A DNA stretch of 64,000 bases from Adiantum capillus-veneris (Eukaryota > Streptophyta > Polypodiopsida > Polypodiales > Pteridaceae). How positions within the stretch are numbered: position 1 is the first letter of the stretch; each line of letters begins with the position of its first letter. Position numbers and translations under genes: made by a program. Shown piece by piece: positions 37,201-50,617 of this stretch. Under the pieces are notes generated by a model. That model made no database searches. It was not told where the DNA came from and was given only the letters and a program-made list of their open reading frames with translations. Location of the stretch: NCBI GenBank assembly GCA_014529385.2, contig CM043966.1, positions 44,710,537-44,774,536 of the forward strand. Reading direction: 5' to 3'.

Positions 37201-37623
37201 AAAACAATGGCCAGTCTCCTTGAAAGCTGGCCTTTTTGAAGGGGAAGCATTGGTAACACGTTCATTAACATTGGGTTCCAGCGTACTGGGATTCAATGGT
37301 TAAATTGACCGGATGCCTAAACAACTAATTTGGACTCCGTATGGGGCTGGATGGGTTGGATACAGAGGTCTGTGCGTGGAACGTGAACAACCTGTTTTGA
37401 CTTTTGGGAGATGAGCTTCCGTTGCCTGAAGATTTTGTATCAGGCATTGTGCGCCTTCTGCTTGTCATTGTCATGAGTAGAATGTAATCCATACTGTGCT
37501 TGGAACCCATAGTGTTGGCTTACATTTCTTGAAGCTGCTAGTATTGATAGACGTAGATAGACCTGCTTGTGCTATCTGTCATTCATACAATCTCCTATTT
37601 TGCAGGTAGGCAAAGAAGGTTAG
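34283..37623 (+). CDS. PIF-like bHLH transcription factor, seven coding exons
   Basis: Predicted exons are 34283-35311, 35400-35498, 35594-35659, 35737-35802, 35900-36244, 36364-36471 and 37606-37623, all joined at phase-0 GT-AG introns, giving 576 residues. Near the N-terminus is EDEIVTWLQYPLGDSLEKGY, the acidic/aromatic block typical of PIFs. The basic region around EVHNLSERNRRNRINEK has His-Glu-Arg at the G-box-reading positions; helix-loop-helix follows through KTDKASVLDEAIEYMKTLQ. The next exon is Met/Gly-rich (GMGMGLHMSMGMGMM), also PIF-like. PIFs are nuclear dimeric G-box binders controlled by phytochrome. I do not see the phytochrome-B-binding motif (E-L...G-Q) in exon 1 or the leader. 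The last exon encodes only VGKEG; the exon-6 donor and last intron (1134 bp) are the least certain part. Confidence 0.9.
36800..37400 (+). repeat. Duplicated segments within the last bHLH intron
   Basis: AAGTACGATGAAAGAAAGA occurs four times between about 36839 and 36990, and TTTTAGTATGGTATGGAATGAACTAAGGC twice (about 36802 and 36936; given here only as a phrase pair). A second, more diverged duplication pairs about 37021-37172 with 37185-37400 (CACCGGATGCCTAA / GACCGGATGCCTAA). Confidence 0.75.
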
Positions 37624-37860
37624 GAAGTTTTGCCCCAAGACCCTCCATACAAGGATGACGTTTTTGTCGTCATGGAAGTGGTGTGCTGATCTTTATGGTG
37701 TCGAGGTTACAGTGTGCAGGAAAAAAATTTGGTCCAGGGAGTTCTTGCCGTCTTCAAAGTTGGCAATGAACCTGGTTGCCATGTATTCTTTCATCGGAGC
37801 TGTTCAGGAATTTATCTGAGCTTCTCTTGTATGTGTAAAATTATCTGTTCATTTATCTAA
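37624..37860 (+). other. Probable 3' UTR of the bHLH gene
   Basis: Follows the TAG at 37621-37623 in the last exon. Ends in an AT-rich stretch (TTATCTGTTCATTTATCTAAATTG) but no clear AATAAA signal is visible, so the end is a guess. Confidence 0.4.
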
Positions 37861-40069
37861 ATTGTTTACACGTGGTTATCTTTCTTCTTCAAACTCTTCT
37901 AATTGTTTGCTATGCCAAGAGTCCATATAAATTTGGCATGGGAAAAGAGACGTCAATATGATCTGATTCACTGACCTCCTCTTATTGATGATGGGTGGTT
38001 TCGGGAGCTCAAGTAAGATGTTTGTTACCTGAGTTTCGTTGATAATATCCTGTGCAGGCAATCGAACTCTTGTAAAGGAGGAGCTTGTTTGGAAACTGCC
38101 AAGTGACAAAAGAATAAGCCAATTGGGGCAATGCCGACGGTAGAATGAGCATCTTGAATGTGGAAGGTTGGACATCTTAATTAAGTTGTGGTTTTCATAG
38201 CATGCAAGAGGGAGATTTTAAGATAGGTGAATTTAAGAGGCTTGAAGTACAGGTTTAAATGGCTAAATGTAGGAGGTTTTTCTCTTCGAGTTTGATGCGA
38301 TATATTCAGATTCGAACGCGGGACCGAGTCCCATGGGCGAGGTGAGGGTCATTATGAGGGATCAATGGTCTTTAGTAAATTGGCAGGGTTGGAATTCGAT
38401 GTGCTGTTGATCAAGTCTCATCCCTTGATCCTGGAATGGTTTATATGATACTATTTGTGTAGTAGTCATGAGCGAATAAAGGGTGGAGATAATACTATTT
38501 GTGTAGTAGTCATGAGCTGATCAAGGGTGGAGATAATACTGTGAGCTACATTGTGTTCCATGCTGGAACTTTGCGAGCTTTGTGAACGATGTGTAGCTGT
38601 GAATTGTTTGCGAACCAAATGTAAGAAATGTGGAGCAAGCTGCTGCAGCATTGAGTGAGTTCAGTAGAAGGGTTTTATATTTTTGAGAATTTAAGCAATT
38701 TAAGAGAGATACATTAACAAGAGGGTTTTTTAAAATCCATTTTGGCCAAAACCCACAATTGATAAAAAAAGGGGGCTCAATCTCTATATCAACAATTTAA
38801 CAAAGTGTTTTTTAATTACCCTGCAAATGCACGGTATATAGGGGGTTTCTTAATAGTGGATCCCTTGAGTTGAAATTACATACTAGTTTATTCGATTGAT
38901 GTAATATGCTGTCAATCTAATGATCACCACATTTGCATGAACGTGGTGGTAAGAGGGCAGCTACATTCACCCTACTTGCTACCTTATGTTTGGCTGAGAG
39001 AAACTCCAAGTGCGCACATGATGCAAAAGGTTGACCTGGCATTTGGGATATGGTGAGGTGGCAGCAAGATTTCTGCCACTGCGTCAAGCTGCTGGAAGTA
39101 GGCTATGACTTAAAGAGCCTGGGATGGCAGTGGCAACTATGTGGGGAGCTCTACTTCTGGAAGCTTGACAAACTGCAGCAAGAGTCATGCTGCCAACCTT
39201 ATTCCAGATGTTGCAAGCTTTTACAGGAGCTGAGAACCCTCACATCAAGAAATTATATGCCAAATGGGAAAATTTTATTAATATCTTCTAGATGCTTGAA
39301 TTCGTCATTTGAGCATGTGTGCGCTCTTAAGTAACTAGTAGAAGGGAAAAAGCACTGAAACTAACCTTGCAACAAGACCAAGTGGAATGACTTGAGATTA
39401 ACTTCAATGGATGTGCACCTATATGCTTAGGGTAGTACAAGCATGATATACCGCAGGGCTTGTCAGCTCCATCCGGCACCGAACTTGGGTAATGCTTTGG
39501 CATGCAAAAGTGGGTAGGGAGTACAGAGTCCTCACAACTAAGTGGCGAATTCTGAGAACGTGTGCTTTACCTCCCTATTTTTGGTTTACTAATGTCACAG
39601 TATGCTCTTTCAGATGGCCTTGTGGATCTATTCTTTGGGATTGGTATCTTGGTGCTCTGGGTTGCCTGTAGGCTCGAACAATCTCTGCTTACTATGGTGT
39701 GACCCCTTTGTGAGTCTTAAGGGGTGGAGTTGGGGTAGCTCTTTGAGTGAGTTGTGTTGTCCTCCATTGTGTATGGGTGATTGGAGAAGAGCCTCTCTAT
39801 GTCTCTAAAGAAGCAACTTAGCTATCTTTGGTCTTTTATTGCTCTTAACCGTGCACCGACCTATAAAGTAGTTGCATATTTGCCCCGTAAGCTTTCACAT
39901 GCTCAACATCACGTACACAATGTTCCTTTTTGTCCATCCCACCCTCACATGCCCTGTATGTCCTTCGGTCCGTATGAATTTGTGTTGTCCACTCTATCTC
40001 AATCTCTAGTCCTTAGCTGTCAAATCATCACTTTAACACTATGTGCTAGTGTTGAGCATGTGGTCTTTG
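37861..40069. other. Intergenic, with a ~44-bp tandem repeat near 38448-38538
   Basis: ATACTATTTGTGTAGTAGTC followed by ATGAGC and GGGTGGAGATA is present twice in tandem. No gene recognised in the rest. Confidence 0.6.
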
Positions 40070-40074
40070 TTAGT

Positions 40075-43000
40075 TCATCACATAGTCATGTGACTTCCAT
40101 GATAGTAGAATGAGGTGTAGATGGTTCCTATGAGAGTGGTACTGCACCTCAATGTGCTTTGTTCGAGTGTGAAAGATAGGGTTCTTGACGATAGCAATGC
40201 AACTCTGATTGTCGCACAAAAGAGGAGTCCTAGTAGTTTGGGGAAAACACAACTCTCCCAGTAATCTCCATAGCCATATGGCCTCACAAGCATCATAGCA
40301 AGCTGCTCTGTACTCCGCCTCTATAGAAGATAGCGCATGGTGGGTTGTTGCTTACTGCTCTATGAAATGGGTCCCGAGCCGAGTGTGAACTATTGCTGTA
40401 GTAGAGCGCCGAGTATCTGGATTTCCTTCCCAATCTGAATTGCACCAACCAAGTAAGGTGCAACCCTTGGAGTGACCATAGAACACACCATGGTCCAAGG
40501 TGCCGCTGATGTACCGCAAAGTACGATGGGCACACTGCCAATGTTGCTAACGAAGTTGGGTGTTGAAAGAAATGAGAAGAGAGAATGTGTAACAAATGTC
40601 TGGTCGGGAATAAGTCAGCCATACAAGGTAGCCAACAACATTCCTGTACTGCTCCAAGTCAATCTGTGGGGAAGGATCGTTAAGCGATACGTTCTCTCCG
40701 AGCTTAAGAGGAGTGCCAATCGGTCTGCAGGATGTCATATAGAATCTCTCCAGGATAGTCTTCGCATACTTCCACTGAGAAAAGAAGTTGTTGTCTGGTG
40801 TCTGAAAAATCTCGAGTCCAAGAAAATAGTGAAGAAGCCCAAGATCAATCATCTCGAAACGCGTCTCCATAGCTCTCATAATCAACTTGATCGTCCTGGT
40901 CCATGAGCCTATGAAAATAAGATCGTCCACATAGACAATCATTATCACAATCAAAGAGCCATCAGAGACAACATAACAGTTGGAATATGATGAGGTACGT
41001 CGTAACCCCAGCTTCACGAGAAATTGGTCAAGTGTGAGGTACCCCTGTTGTCCAGCCTGCTTCAGTCCTTACAATGCTTTCCACAATCGATAGACCCAAT
41101 CCTCCTTGCCTGTATGCGCAACGCAGGAGGTTGCCCCACATAAACTTCTTAACCCAAATCGCACTTTTGACATCCATCTGGAAGATAGGCCAACCAAAGT
41201 TGGCTACGAGAGCAAACACTGTGTATGGTCGTCATGCAAGCGGTGGGAGCAAAGGTCTGTGACTCGTCAAAGTCCAACTTGGTCACAGTGCTAAACCCCG
41301 AGCAACAAGTCTCGCCTTGTGTTTGTTGAGGGAACCATTGGCCTTGTACTTCGTTTTGAAAATCCATTTCATAGAAACCACCTTCCGCTTGTTGGACATG
41401 GGAACCAAAGTCCAGGTTTTATTCCGCTCGATAACGTCCATCTCTGTTTGCATGGCACACTTCTAGAAATTATACTGGAGTGCTTCCTCCGTCGAGGAAG
41501 GCTCAACTGGTGAAGCCTGAATCTAAGACATCAGTGCAAAGTTCACGAACTTTGCGCCATCATAAACTTGCCTGTCCTTGAGGCATGCAGAACGTCGAGG
41601 CTGTCTAGGGTCTTGCGAGTCTGGTAACTTCGTGACTCCAAAGGAAGAAACCATAGAGTAGAGCCAACCAGGTACTAACTTCTCCTTGCGCCTCAACCGA
41701 AGGAGAACCATCATCCATATTAGAATCGGAATCTGAGATGGCATGATCGGGTGAAGTAACTGGCTGCGGTGTAGAGGGTACAGAAACAAGAACATGGGCA
41801 GGATCATGTGTAGGAGGTGGACAAGGAGTAGATAGAGAAGGGATAGGCTTGGATGTTGCCCCCTCTGCGGGTGTGCTGAAGAGCTCCATGAAAGTCACAT
41901 TAGGATAACTCTGGTGGTCTTGGCGTAAGGATTGTAAAGCCGATATCCAGCAGACCCTCGTGAATAGCCGAGGAAGATGAGCTTTTTCGTGTCGCTTCTC
42001 CTTTGGCACATGGACAAAGAAAGGACACCCAAAAACTCGAAAGTGTGAGACCAAGGACTTGTGGCCATAGCAAGTTTGATAAGGAGTCATGTCCTGCAAA
42101 GCATGTGTGGGAGAATAGTTCTGGATGTTAACCACCATGTTGCACGCCTCTGCCCAATAAACTTGGGGCAAAGAAGTATGCGCAAGCATCACACGAGCCA
42201 TCTCCATGATAGTCTGATTGTTCCGCTCAACAACTCCATTCTGGGAAGGAGTAGTCAGCTGACACTGGATGCCCTCTAACGTGCACCACTGTGCAAAGTC
42301 CTTCGAGGTGAACTCACCCAATCTGTCTGTGCGAATACTATTGACGTGCAAGTCCTTCTCCTTTTCAACTATCGTCTTCCAATTTCAAATGAAACTTAAA
42401 GCCTCTGACTTGAGCTTTAAGAACGAAGACCAAGTGTACCTGCTGAAATCATCCACAAGCACAAGCAAAATCTGTGAGCCAGAAAATGAAGGAGTGCTCC
42501 TCGGGCCACATCGATCAATGTGAACCAGTGCAAGTGGTGCCGAAGCTCTATTGGATGGGTGCTTCAGAAAGGCAACCCTGTGTTGCTTGCCCAACTGGCA
42601 AGCCTCACATATGCCTGATGAAGAGCGTATCGCTGGTAAACCCTTCACCATAGAGGTCCTAGCAGCTTGCTGAAGCTGCTGATAGCATAGATATTCAAAC
42701 TGTGTATGCCATAGTGAAGAAGACTCCGTGGTCCGAGACAGAAGAGCAGTGAGGCGGTATAGGGAACCATCGCGCACACCGCGTGTAAGGATAGTACCTA
42801 TTGTAGAATCAGAAATGGTGAATGTGCCACTCCCAAAGTGTATGTCAGCTCCCTAAGAGTCTCAACTCGACACAAAGAGGAGGTTGAAGACCATGCCCAA
42901 AATGTAAATCGCCTCCACTGAACTGAACTTTGGGTCTGAGGTAGAACAAAAGAGGGTAATCTGGCCTGTGCCAAATAGTGGAATCTCATGGTTGTCAACC

Positions 43001-43090
43001 ATAGTGACGGTTTGCCCGTGCGTCTTCGTGAGAGAGCTAAACCATGACTGTTGGGGAGTCATGTGAGTGGTGGCTTCATTGTCAACAACC
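40075..43090 (-). pseudogene. Copia pol remnant (PR-IN-RT-RH)
   Basis: The protease site reads D-N-E-A-T (43081 area) instead of the expected D-S/T-G-A, so it is inactive. The pre-integrase His/Cys domain (LWHTQFEYLC...CEACQLGKQH) is at about 42590-42735. Integrase shows VHIDRCGP (about 42510), RTDRLGEF with its Asp at 42325-42327, and VVERNN with its Glu at 42226-42228; the Asp-Glu spacing is three residues shorter than usual. Reverse transcriptase has the catalytic YVDD at 40922-40933. RNase H ends with TKHIEVQYH. Multiple stops and frameshifts break the polyprotein. Confidence 0.88.
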
Positions 43091-43099
43091 CAAGTACTT

Positions 43100-44130
43100 A
43101 ACTGCGATGTAGCAAGAGCGTGGTCCGTCGAGGTGACAAGAGTGGTCCCCACCATCTTGTGAGAGGCTACACCTATAGTCGAGGTTGTCTGTTTCTCCAT
43201 GTTGGCCTCGTCTCGCTTCTTCTTTCTGCATTCTGATTCTTTGTGCCCTTTCTTGTGGCAATGGTAACATTTGATGTCCTTGTTCTTCTTCTTCTTACCT
43301 TTACCTTTCTTGTTACCTCCTTGAGCTATCAATGCTCCTTTTGCATCCACAGCACCTCTGGCTCGGAATGCGGAGTTCCCCTCGATCTGTCTAAGGGAAG
43401 TGAGAATCAAGTGGGAAAAGAGGTACGTCTGGATGGGAGCAAACTTTCAAAATTGGGACCAAAGCGTGGGGGAAGCTTGAATAGTAAGAGGACAGCCATG
43501 TGTGTTGAGGTGATACTGCCTTCCGCAGGGACAAGGTCGTCCAAGAGTTCCCGCATGCAGCGGGTCAACCCATCGAGTGAGTTGAAATCCTTGAACTGGA
43601 GGTTGTACAACTCTCATTCAAGTGTGATCTGTCTAGCAAACGAGGTCTCCTCAAACTGGTTAAGAATCTGTCTCCACAATGGATGTGCATGCTTCTCTTT
43701 GGAAACTTCCTTTGTGATGTGGTCCGAGAGGCTCATCATAAGAAAGGTGAAGACTCGTATGTCCCGATCCACCCACTCGTCGATCTAAGCTTGAGTGGCG
43801 GTGCGAAGGGAAGGCAGAGTAGCCGAATAGGTGAAATCATTCAACCATTCCCAGAGTCGATGGGGTAGGCAATGATTGTGCGGACTCGTGTCCTCCACAC
43901 AAAAAGTTGTGTAAATCCAACTTCTTCTCCTCAACAAACTTGTTGGATGTAGCATTGGCAAACGCAGAAGTGGAAGTGGAAGTAGTTGCCGAAGACGTAG
44001 TGGCCCCCTTCTGGGACTGTTATTGTTGTCCCTTTTGCTTCGGAGTCAAAATGTCGCGTGCTCAAAAGAGTAGTCCCAGAGGTAGATCGAGATCGCAAGT
44101 CGCCGATGAAGGTATCGTCTTCAATGCTGT
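43100..44130 (-). pseudogene. Copia gag remnant with intact zinc knuckle
   Basis: The minus strand shows a copia gag core in two frames (SDHITKEVSKEKHAHPLWRQ area, then ELYNLQFKDFNSLDG), followed by a lysine-rich stretch and a zinc knuckle CYHCHKKGHKESEC at 43228-43269. At least one frameshift near 43870 and in-frame stops (near 43610 and 43780) separate the parts. Confidence 0.8.
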
Positions 44131-44835
44131 AGCAGTCCAAAATAAGCGCTCAGACAACCAACGAAGGTACCGTCTCCAATGTCCTGACAAGCAAAGAGGT
44201 GATCAACCGCACAAAGGGTAAAATTTCAGCGTGTTGTCCGCCTTGAAAAACGTTGCAGAGGATGCTGAAAACGCTGTTGTAGTAGAGATTTCAGCGTGCC
44301 TGTATGCCATAGATAGGTATGGGAGCATCACAATGTTAGAAGAAGGGGTTCTTGCATTTTTTCAACCGTCGAGGGACTGAAAACAGAGAAAAAACAGCAA
44401 ATAATAAGTACCAAAATGGTGCCGATTGGGTGTAGATGTTTGTCCAAGGTGTAAATCTGCAAGTGCCCTTCCAAGTCGTGGCCACTCCCGATTGTGCAAG
44501 AGGCTTAGCGTTTGCAGAAAACGCAGTAACCTCAAAAAACGCAGCAAGTGCACAAAAAATGCAGCAAGATCTGAAAACACAGATTTGTCCAGAAAACATA
44601 ACCTAGTCTGAAAAATGCAGGCCGATCTGATGCCGTTTGGTGTGCGTTTTTGCTGTTGAAGGGGAGCGATAGAGACGGAGGTTGCAGATCAGGCTGATGA
44701 TGCAAAAACGCTAGGGCTTAAAAACGTTGATCATCGTTTTTGAGATTTACCGCGATGAAAACCGGCAGAAGTGCTAGCGCTAGCCTCAGGATGAGGGATC
44801 GATGCAGATTCTCTGCATCTTGGCGACTGATACCA

Positions 44836-44882
44836 TGTGAGAGTGAGCAGCGGACAAAGTGTGAGTCACGCGCGTCGAAAAC

Positions 44883-44937
<55 letters not shown>

Positions 44938-45189
44938 CACAAGTGCTTTGCAAATGATGCTCTCAATACACAATTGAATGATTACAAGACTCTAAGCATT
45001 CTATTTATAGAATCTTAGGTTGAGGTAGGGCAAAATGTGTAACTGATACAAAAAACATAAAAGCCTAAAAATGGCTAAAAAATGTGTGCACCCAGCCAGG
45101 CTCGGAAAATGACCGATCGGACACGTGCTAAAAGTGTCCACCCATGCAATCTACATGATGTGTGATGGGTGGCCAACCTGGGACTAACA
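44836..45189 (-). repeat. Copia 5' LTR containing a (GA)n tract
   Basis: On the minus strand it begins TGTTAGTCCCAGG and ends ...CTCACTCTCACA, directly followed by the primer site TGGTATCAG (44827-44835). A TATAAATAG box lies at 45001-45009 (minus strand). A 50-bp (GA)n tract at 44885-44934 sits downstream of it, so it would be transcribed. Confidence 0.75.
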
Positions 45190-45959
45190 ATTCCAAATGA
45201 AGCATATTGAAATGTCAAAAGGGTTCCCTAACTTCGTGGGTCGACCTCACTTTGTAGGGGTTGATCTTGGGATAGTTTTTGACTCACATGCCTTGTACTA
45301 TACCCTTGTACTACCTACTACATGCACTTGCTAGTTCTATTTCTATTTCTGTAGTTCACTGTTGTACACACTTCTTGAGTGTTCATTTCATTTATTAAGC
45401 TTTGTTTCCTCGTGGTCATCTTTTGTGTATTGAGTCTAAAGTATCTATACTCTTTATAATGCAGCTTAAAATTTTGAAAGAAGAAGAGAGCCTCCAAGAG
45501 TCACACTCTGCTTCATTTAAAAGAAAACCTTTGGAAACATTTCATTTGAAATGCAAAAGTGAAGAGCTAAGTACTTCGATGGTAAAAAACGAAAAGACTT
45601 TTTGATTGACTGATTGATTGATTGATTGCTGACAATGTAAAGTCAAAAGATTAGAACTTAGTCTTGGTAATTCAAAGTCAAAAAAGTAGTACTCTATCTA
45701 CAATTATATTATTTACAGTTCTTGGGAAGGCCACTGAGTTTCACTTCTGTCCTCAAATGTCAAGGGTGACCATTTGAAGAGTAGCTTTACTTTGCATTTT
45801 GAAGGCCATGAAGAACTCCCCTCTACGTGTCGTCCAATTAACCTCTCCCAACATTCTTGCACAATGAACCTCTCTCAACACACTTTCACAATGAACCTTC
45901 CATGCGGTAAATGATCTTCGATCTCGGCACATCTGTGTTAGTGTGTGTGTGTGTATGTG

Positions 45960-46012
<53 letters not shown>

Positions 46013-46309
46013 CGTTGCAGGTGTGTGTATGAGAGATAGAGTTGGCGTGCCATTTGTTGTGGTATTGGAGCATTGCGGAGGTCTTCCACATTTGCATTGG
46101 ATTAATGAAGTGCAATGAGCTCGACAATTCATCCATGGGTGTCTAATTGTTGTGGATGTCTTAGACACATTGTGTGTGTACATGTGCGTGTGCACGTGTG
46201 CGTGCGTGCGTGCGTGTGTGTGTGAGAGAGAGAGAGAGAGAGAACCATTCTATACTTCTATGTGTGGATGAGTGTGTTGAGAAATAGAGAATGGTCCATG
46301 CGAATTATG

Positions 46310-46396
<87 letters not shown>

Positions 46397-47423
46397 CTCT
46401 CACACCGGAACTAGAGTCAGAGGGAAGGGAGAATAAACATTGGTCTTACATCAACAATCGATGAAATTTGCAATCGAGAATCGAGAATTGACAATTGACA
46501 TCTACAGAATCGAGAATCGACGTAATAAAAAAAGTTTGATCCAATGAATCCAAGGCAGAAAGCGTGCATACCCAAGGCAGGAGCGGACCTCAATAGATGG
46601 CAAAGGCGGACAATGGGAGGCAACTCCAACAACTCTTCGATATTTTTGAAGGTTTTTCGCTACATTTTTGTGAGCTTTGTGGTTTCCTTCGGGTTGGCTT
46701 AGAATTTAAAAGTAAATCTCAAAATTTGTAGGTGGGATTACACATAGCCTAGATTTTTTCAACCGCAGCTGAAAGGCAAATTAGAATTTTTGAGGCAAAT
46801 CATAAAAATTTGTAAGAGAGGTTACACTAAATCGAGTTGAGGTGCAATGTTTTTTCCCAAAAACATGAAAAACTTAGGTATGAGAAATTTTAGGGATAAC
46901 TTTATTATATTTGAAGGCTTTTACACTCATTTTTTTAATACTTTGTACATATAGAGATAATTTTCTAAATCTGTAGGTGAGATTACACTAGATCTAGGTT
47001 TTTTCGAGCATTTGTCTATACTATGATTTTTCCCAAAAAAAAATTAGAGGCAAATTTACTATAAAATTTGAAGGTTTTTGCACTAAACTTCTTTGCACTT
47101 TGTAGATTCTCTAAACTTTGATTTAGGTTTCTCTACTTTGTAGTTTCTTTGAACTTTGGAGGTGGTCTTTCAATTTAAAAGTTAAGGTTTTGATGTTAAG
47201 TGTCATTCTTTTTGCATCCATGGCTCAGTTGGAGCATGGCGATGTTGTATTTTTTATGTTTCTAATTCAGTATCGTTGAGTGAGTGCTGTTGAAAACAAA
47301 AAAAAATAAAAAATTAGAGGTAAATCTTGAAATTTGTAGGTGAAATTACACTAAATTTATGTTTTTTTTTCAATGTTGTGGGTGTCCTAATCTTCAAATT
47401 ATATTTTACAAGTGTGTGGTCCG

Positions 47424-47488
<65 letters not shown>

Positions 47489-47930
47489 TGCCCCTTTCCT
47501 TGGCACCCAATCCATTCACTCTCTTTCTTTGCCTTGGCCTCCACCCCCCCCCCCCCCCCCCCCCCAAAGCCCTTTCCTTATGTCACATGGCAGGGGCCTC
47601 CAAGGTGCATGAGATATAGTTGAGAAATTTGTAGGTGGGATTGCACTAAACCTAGGTTTTTCTCGAGCACTTGGGTACAAAATAGTTTTCTACTATTACT
47701 CAATAGTCCATTATCTATACTCTTTATAATGGACCTCAAAAATTAGAGGAAGGAGAGGGCCTCCACATGTCGTATTTTTGGTTGATTTGCATGGCCCGTT
47801 GGATCAATGCCGATATTAAGATGTTGAGTCCCAACCTTAAAAAATTGCATAAAGTAGTTCAGATTGCAACTCCATCCTTTCCCAACAACTTGCAATAGTC
47901 AAATTTGTGAGTCTGACAAGTTATTGTCAA

Positions 47931-48013
<83 letters not shown>

Positions 48014-48432
48014 ATGTAGAATATGCAAATCCAACCTTTTTCACAACATACAGATTGTAGTAGTCAAAATTGTGCACCTGATAGTTTGCATGTGTGTGTA
48101 CACGCTCTGTGTGTGCATGTGTGTCACTATTACAGTGTGTGTGTGTGTGTGTGTGAGTGAGAGAGAGAGAGATCCTTTCCTTGGCAACTTGGTAGCCCAC
48201 CAAAATGACTACGAAGCATCAAAACCTGTCTACCTCCAACCAAGTAAGATCATGAGAAGCCCGTATATTGGCAAGCCATGGTTTTGATAGCGTGGTGCAA
48301 TAGTAGCAAGTTGGTAGAAATGTGGTACATTGTCATTGATCGATGAGTGGGGAGATATGGACAACTCAAATTTGTTAGAAGTCTTGTGAATGATGAGTTG
48401 ATCGCAACCGATCAACCGAAAGCACTCGATGT

Positions 48433-48482
<50 letters not shown>

Positions 48483-48720
48483 ATTGAGCAAGTCTTCAAC
48501 TTAAAAGAATTGAGAAATGGAAGAAAGAAGGTGATAAAAGAGATATCAAAGACCTACTTGTGATTCCTAGGACTACTATTTCATTGTGTGTGTGTATGAG
48601 AGAGAGAGATCCTTCCAATTACCATGCTTTTCTAGAGAGAGAAAGATAGAGAGAAGACGTACATATGCATTGTTATCTTTCTATACCGATTCCAAGGACT
48701 ACGTTTCCATTGTGTGTGTG

Positions 48721-48780
<60 letters not shown>

Positions 48781-48871
48781 AATTGCCATGCTTTTCTTGG
48801 CCACAGCAACGCGCGGGTCACATACTAGTTACATTAATCACACAGACGTTTGTCGCGGTGTGTGTGTGTGT

Positions 48872-48957
<86 letters not shown>

Positions 48958-50460
48958 TATTGTCTAATAGAGGGTAAAATGTTTATTTTTGGGCTAATGC
49001 CACAAGGAGCCCATGAGGAGCTACTTGGTTAGCCCTTCTACTTCTATATTCTATGCTTTGGTCACGAGTTCAAGCTTATTTTATTTGTGTAAGGGAGGCC
49101 GACCTCGAGTCTGGTGGTCAGTCAAATTGAAGAGCTTTTGGGTTCGGAAGGGGTGCATTCCACAGTCGCTTATGGCTTCGGGCACGACATTTGTTTCAAG
49201 TGAATTTAGTCCTTGGTCAGATTTGCAGGGCCTCATTGTCCCATGAGCTTCTCAAGCCCATAACACCAAGTGCTAGTACCACTTAAGGGATCATTCTCAC
49301 ACAAAAGTGTTGTAGTTCAAATGATGGCTATCTCACACAAGAGATAGTTCAACCAAGAGAGGGTTCCTAGTTCCCACCAAGAAAGAAGAACTAGAGATCT
49401 CTTCATAGGGGGTTTTTGCATAGGAAAAATCTAACTGAGGAGCTTAACACAAATATTCTAAAGAAATTTACAAGACTCTATCTTGGCTGGCCCAATTTGC
49501 CTACAATATACAAAGGGCTGAAATCTTATCGAAGGTCTTGATGATGATGAAGAGGAAAGATATATGATCGTAAACAAAAATCTAGTAGGATGATCAAAAG
49601 CATTAGGAAAAATGTGGATGATCAACCATTAAAGACCTCAAATCAATGCATTTAGCTCACATATAAGATATCGTGAAATACAACAGAATTGAGAATGATT
49701 GCACTTAGATTAAAGTACAAGAGACAAGGAACACGATGTGCTATTCAGAATCGAATTCTGATTACCAACATAGAGAAAGATTGATTACAACTTGTAGTAG
49801 CAATGCAACTCTTAGTCCACATCCAATAAATCCCAAAGATAATGATAACGTGTCTTCCAAAACTAAGGGTTTTGACTTAATAACTTGGGACCCTTTCCTG
49901 CGATCATTTGTTCACTTACAAGGTTTGTAGGCTCGGAGAGAATAAGAGAGAATGATAGAGTATTTTACAATTTGAGAATCATTAACAATAGAATTACACA
50001 GCTTCTTTTGAAAAAATGATTGAGTACAACAAAATTTGGTGTGTATCCGGCTTTTATGTGACAGTCCGCTGTATCCACCGAACAACCTTGCATGGGCCTT
50101 GTAAGGAGGTCTAATATTAAGAGATTAAGACTAATGTTGTAAAGGGTTAAGGGGACGAGGGCATTCAAGAAGGTAGTTTTTAATAGGCTTTTCTAACCTT
50201 TTTTTAAAGGCCCATGTAGGATGTAAGAGGCCCCTTTCTCTCTCTAGCCTTTTGAAAGTGAAGGGAGAAAAGGGAGTGTGGTCACATCATAAAAAACGTG
50301 CATAAATAGGAATTATTTTTGGCCTAAAATTTTTTCCCAATATATATGCATATAAAAAAAACCATTTTTAAACCTTTTTTTGACTTACACTAACTAAAAA
50401 TCCACTTTTTCAATACTGCAACCTCCCCCCTCCCCCCCCCCCCCTAAAAAAAAAACCTTT
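45190..50460. repeat. Microsatellite-rich non-coding region
   Basis: Compound (GT)n(GA)n tracts are at about 45940-46010, 46204-46242, 46311-46394, 47935-48011, 48133-48170, 48585-48609, 48714-48776 and 48860-48955; pure (GA)n at 47427-47484 and 48428-48478; poly-C at about 47544-47565. The long RERERE or CVCVCV open frames are products of these tracts. No gene recognised between them. Confidence 0.85.
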
Positions 50461-50469
50461 GTTCTCTCA

Positions 50470-50519
<50 letters not shown>

Positions 50520-50617
50520 CCTCCATGTCCCCTTCCTGTCCTCTCCCTCCTCCCCACCCTCCCTTTCTTCTCTCTCCCTCCCTCTTCTCATCCTTTGCTT
50601 CCTCAGGATCAGCTTCC

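Larger units (their letters stand above)
40070..45189 (-). mobile_element. Ty1/copia retrotransposon, decayed, 3' end missing
   Basis: The minus strand carries LTR (44836-45189), primer site, gag, protease, integrase, reverse transcriptase and RNase H in copia order (integrase before reverse transcriptase). Homology stops soon after TKHIEVQYH at about 40120, and no second LTR beginning TGTTAGTCC or ending ...CTCTCACA is found to the left, so the 3' end is deleted. All coding regions have stops or frameshifts. Confidence 0.9.

Noticed and set aside
40020-40075. Copia 3' LTR
   Set aside because: No match to the 5' LTR at 44836-45189 is present here or further left.
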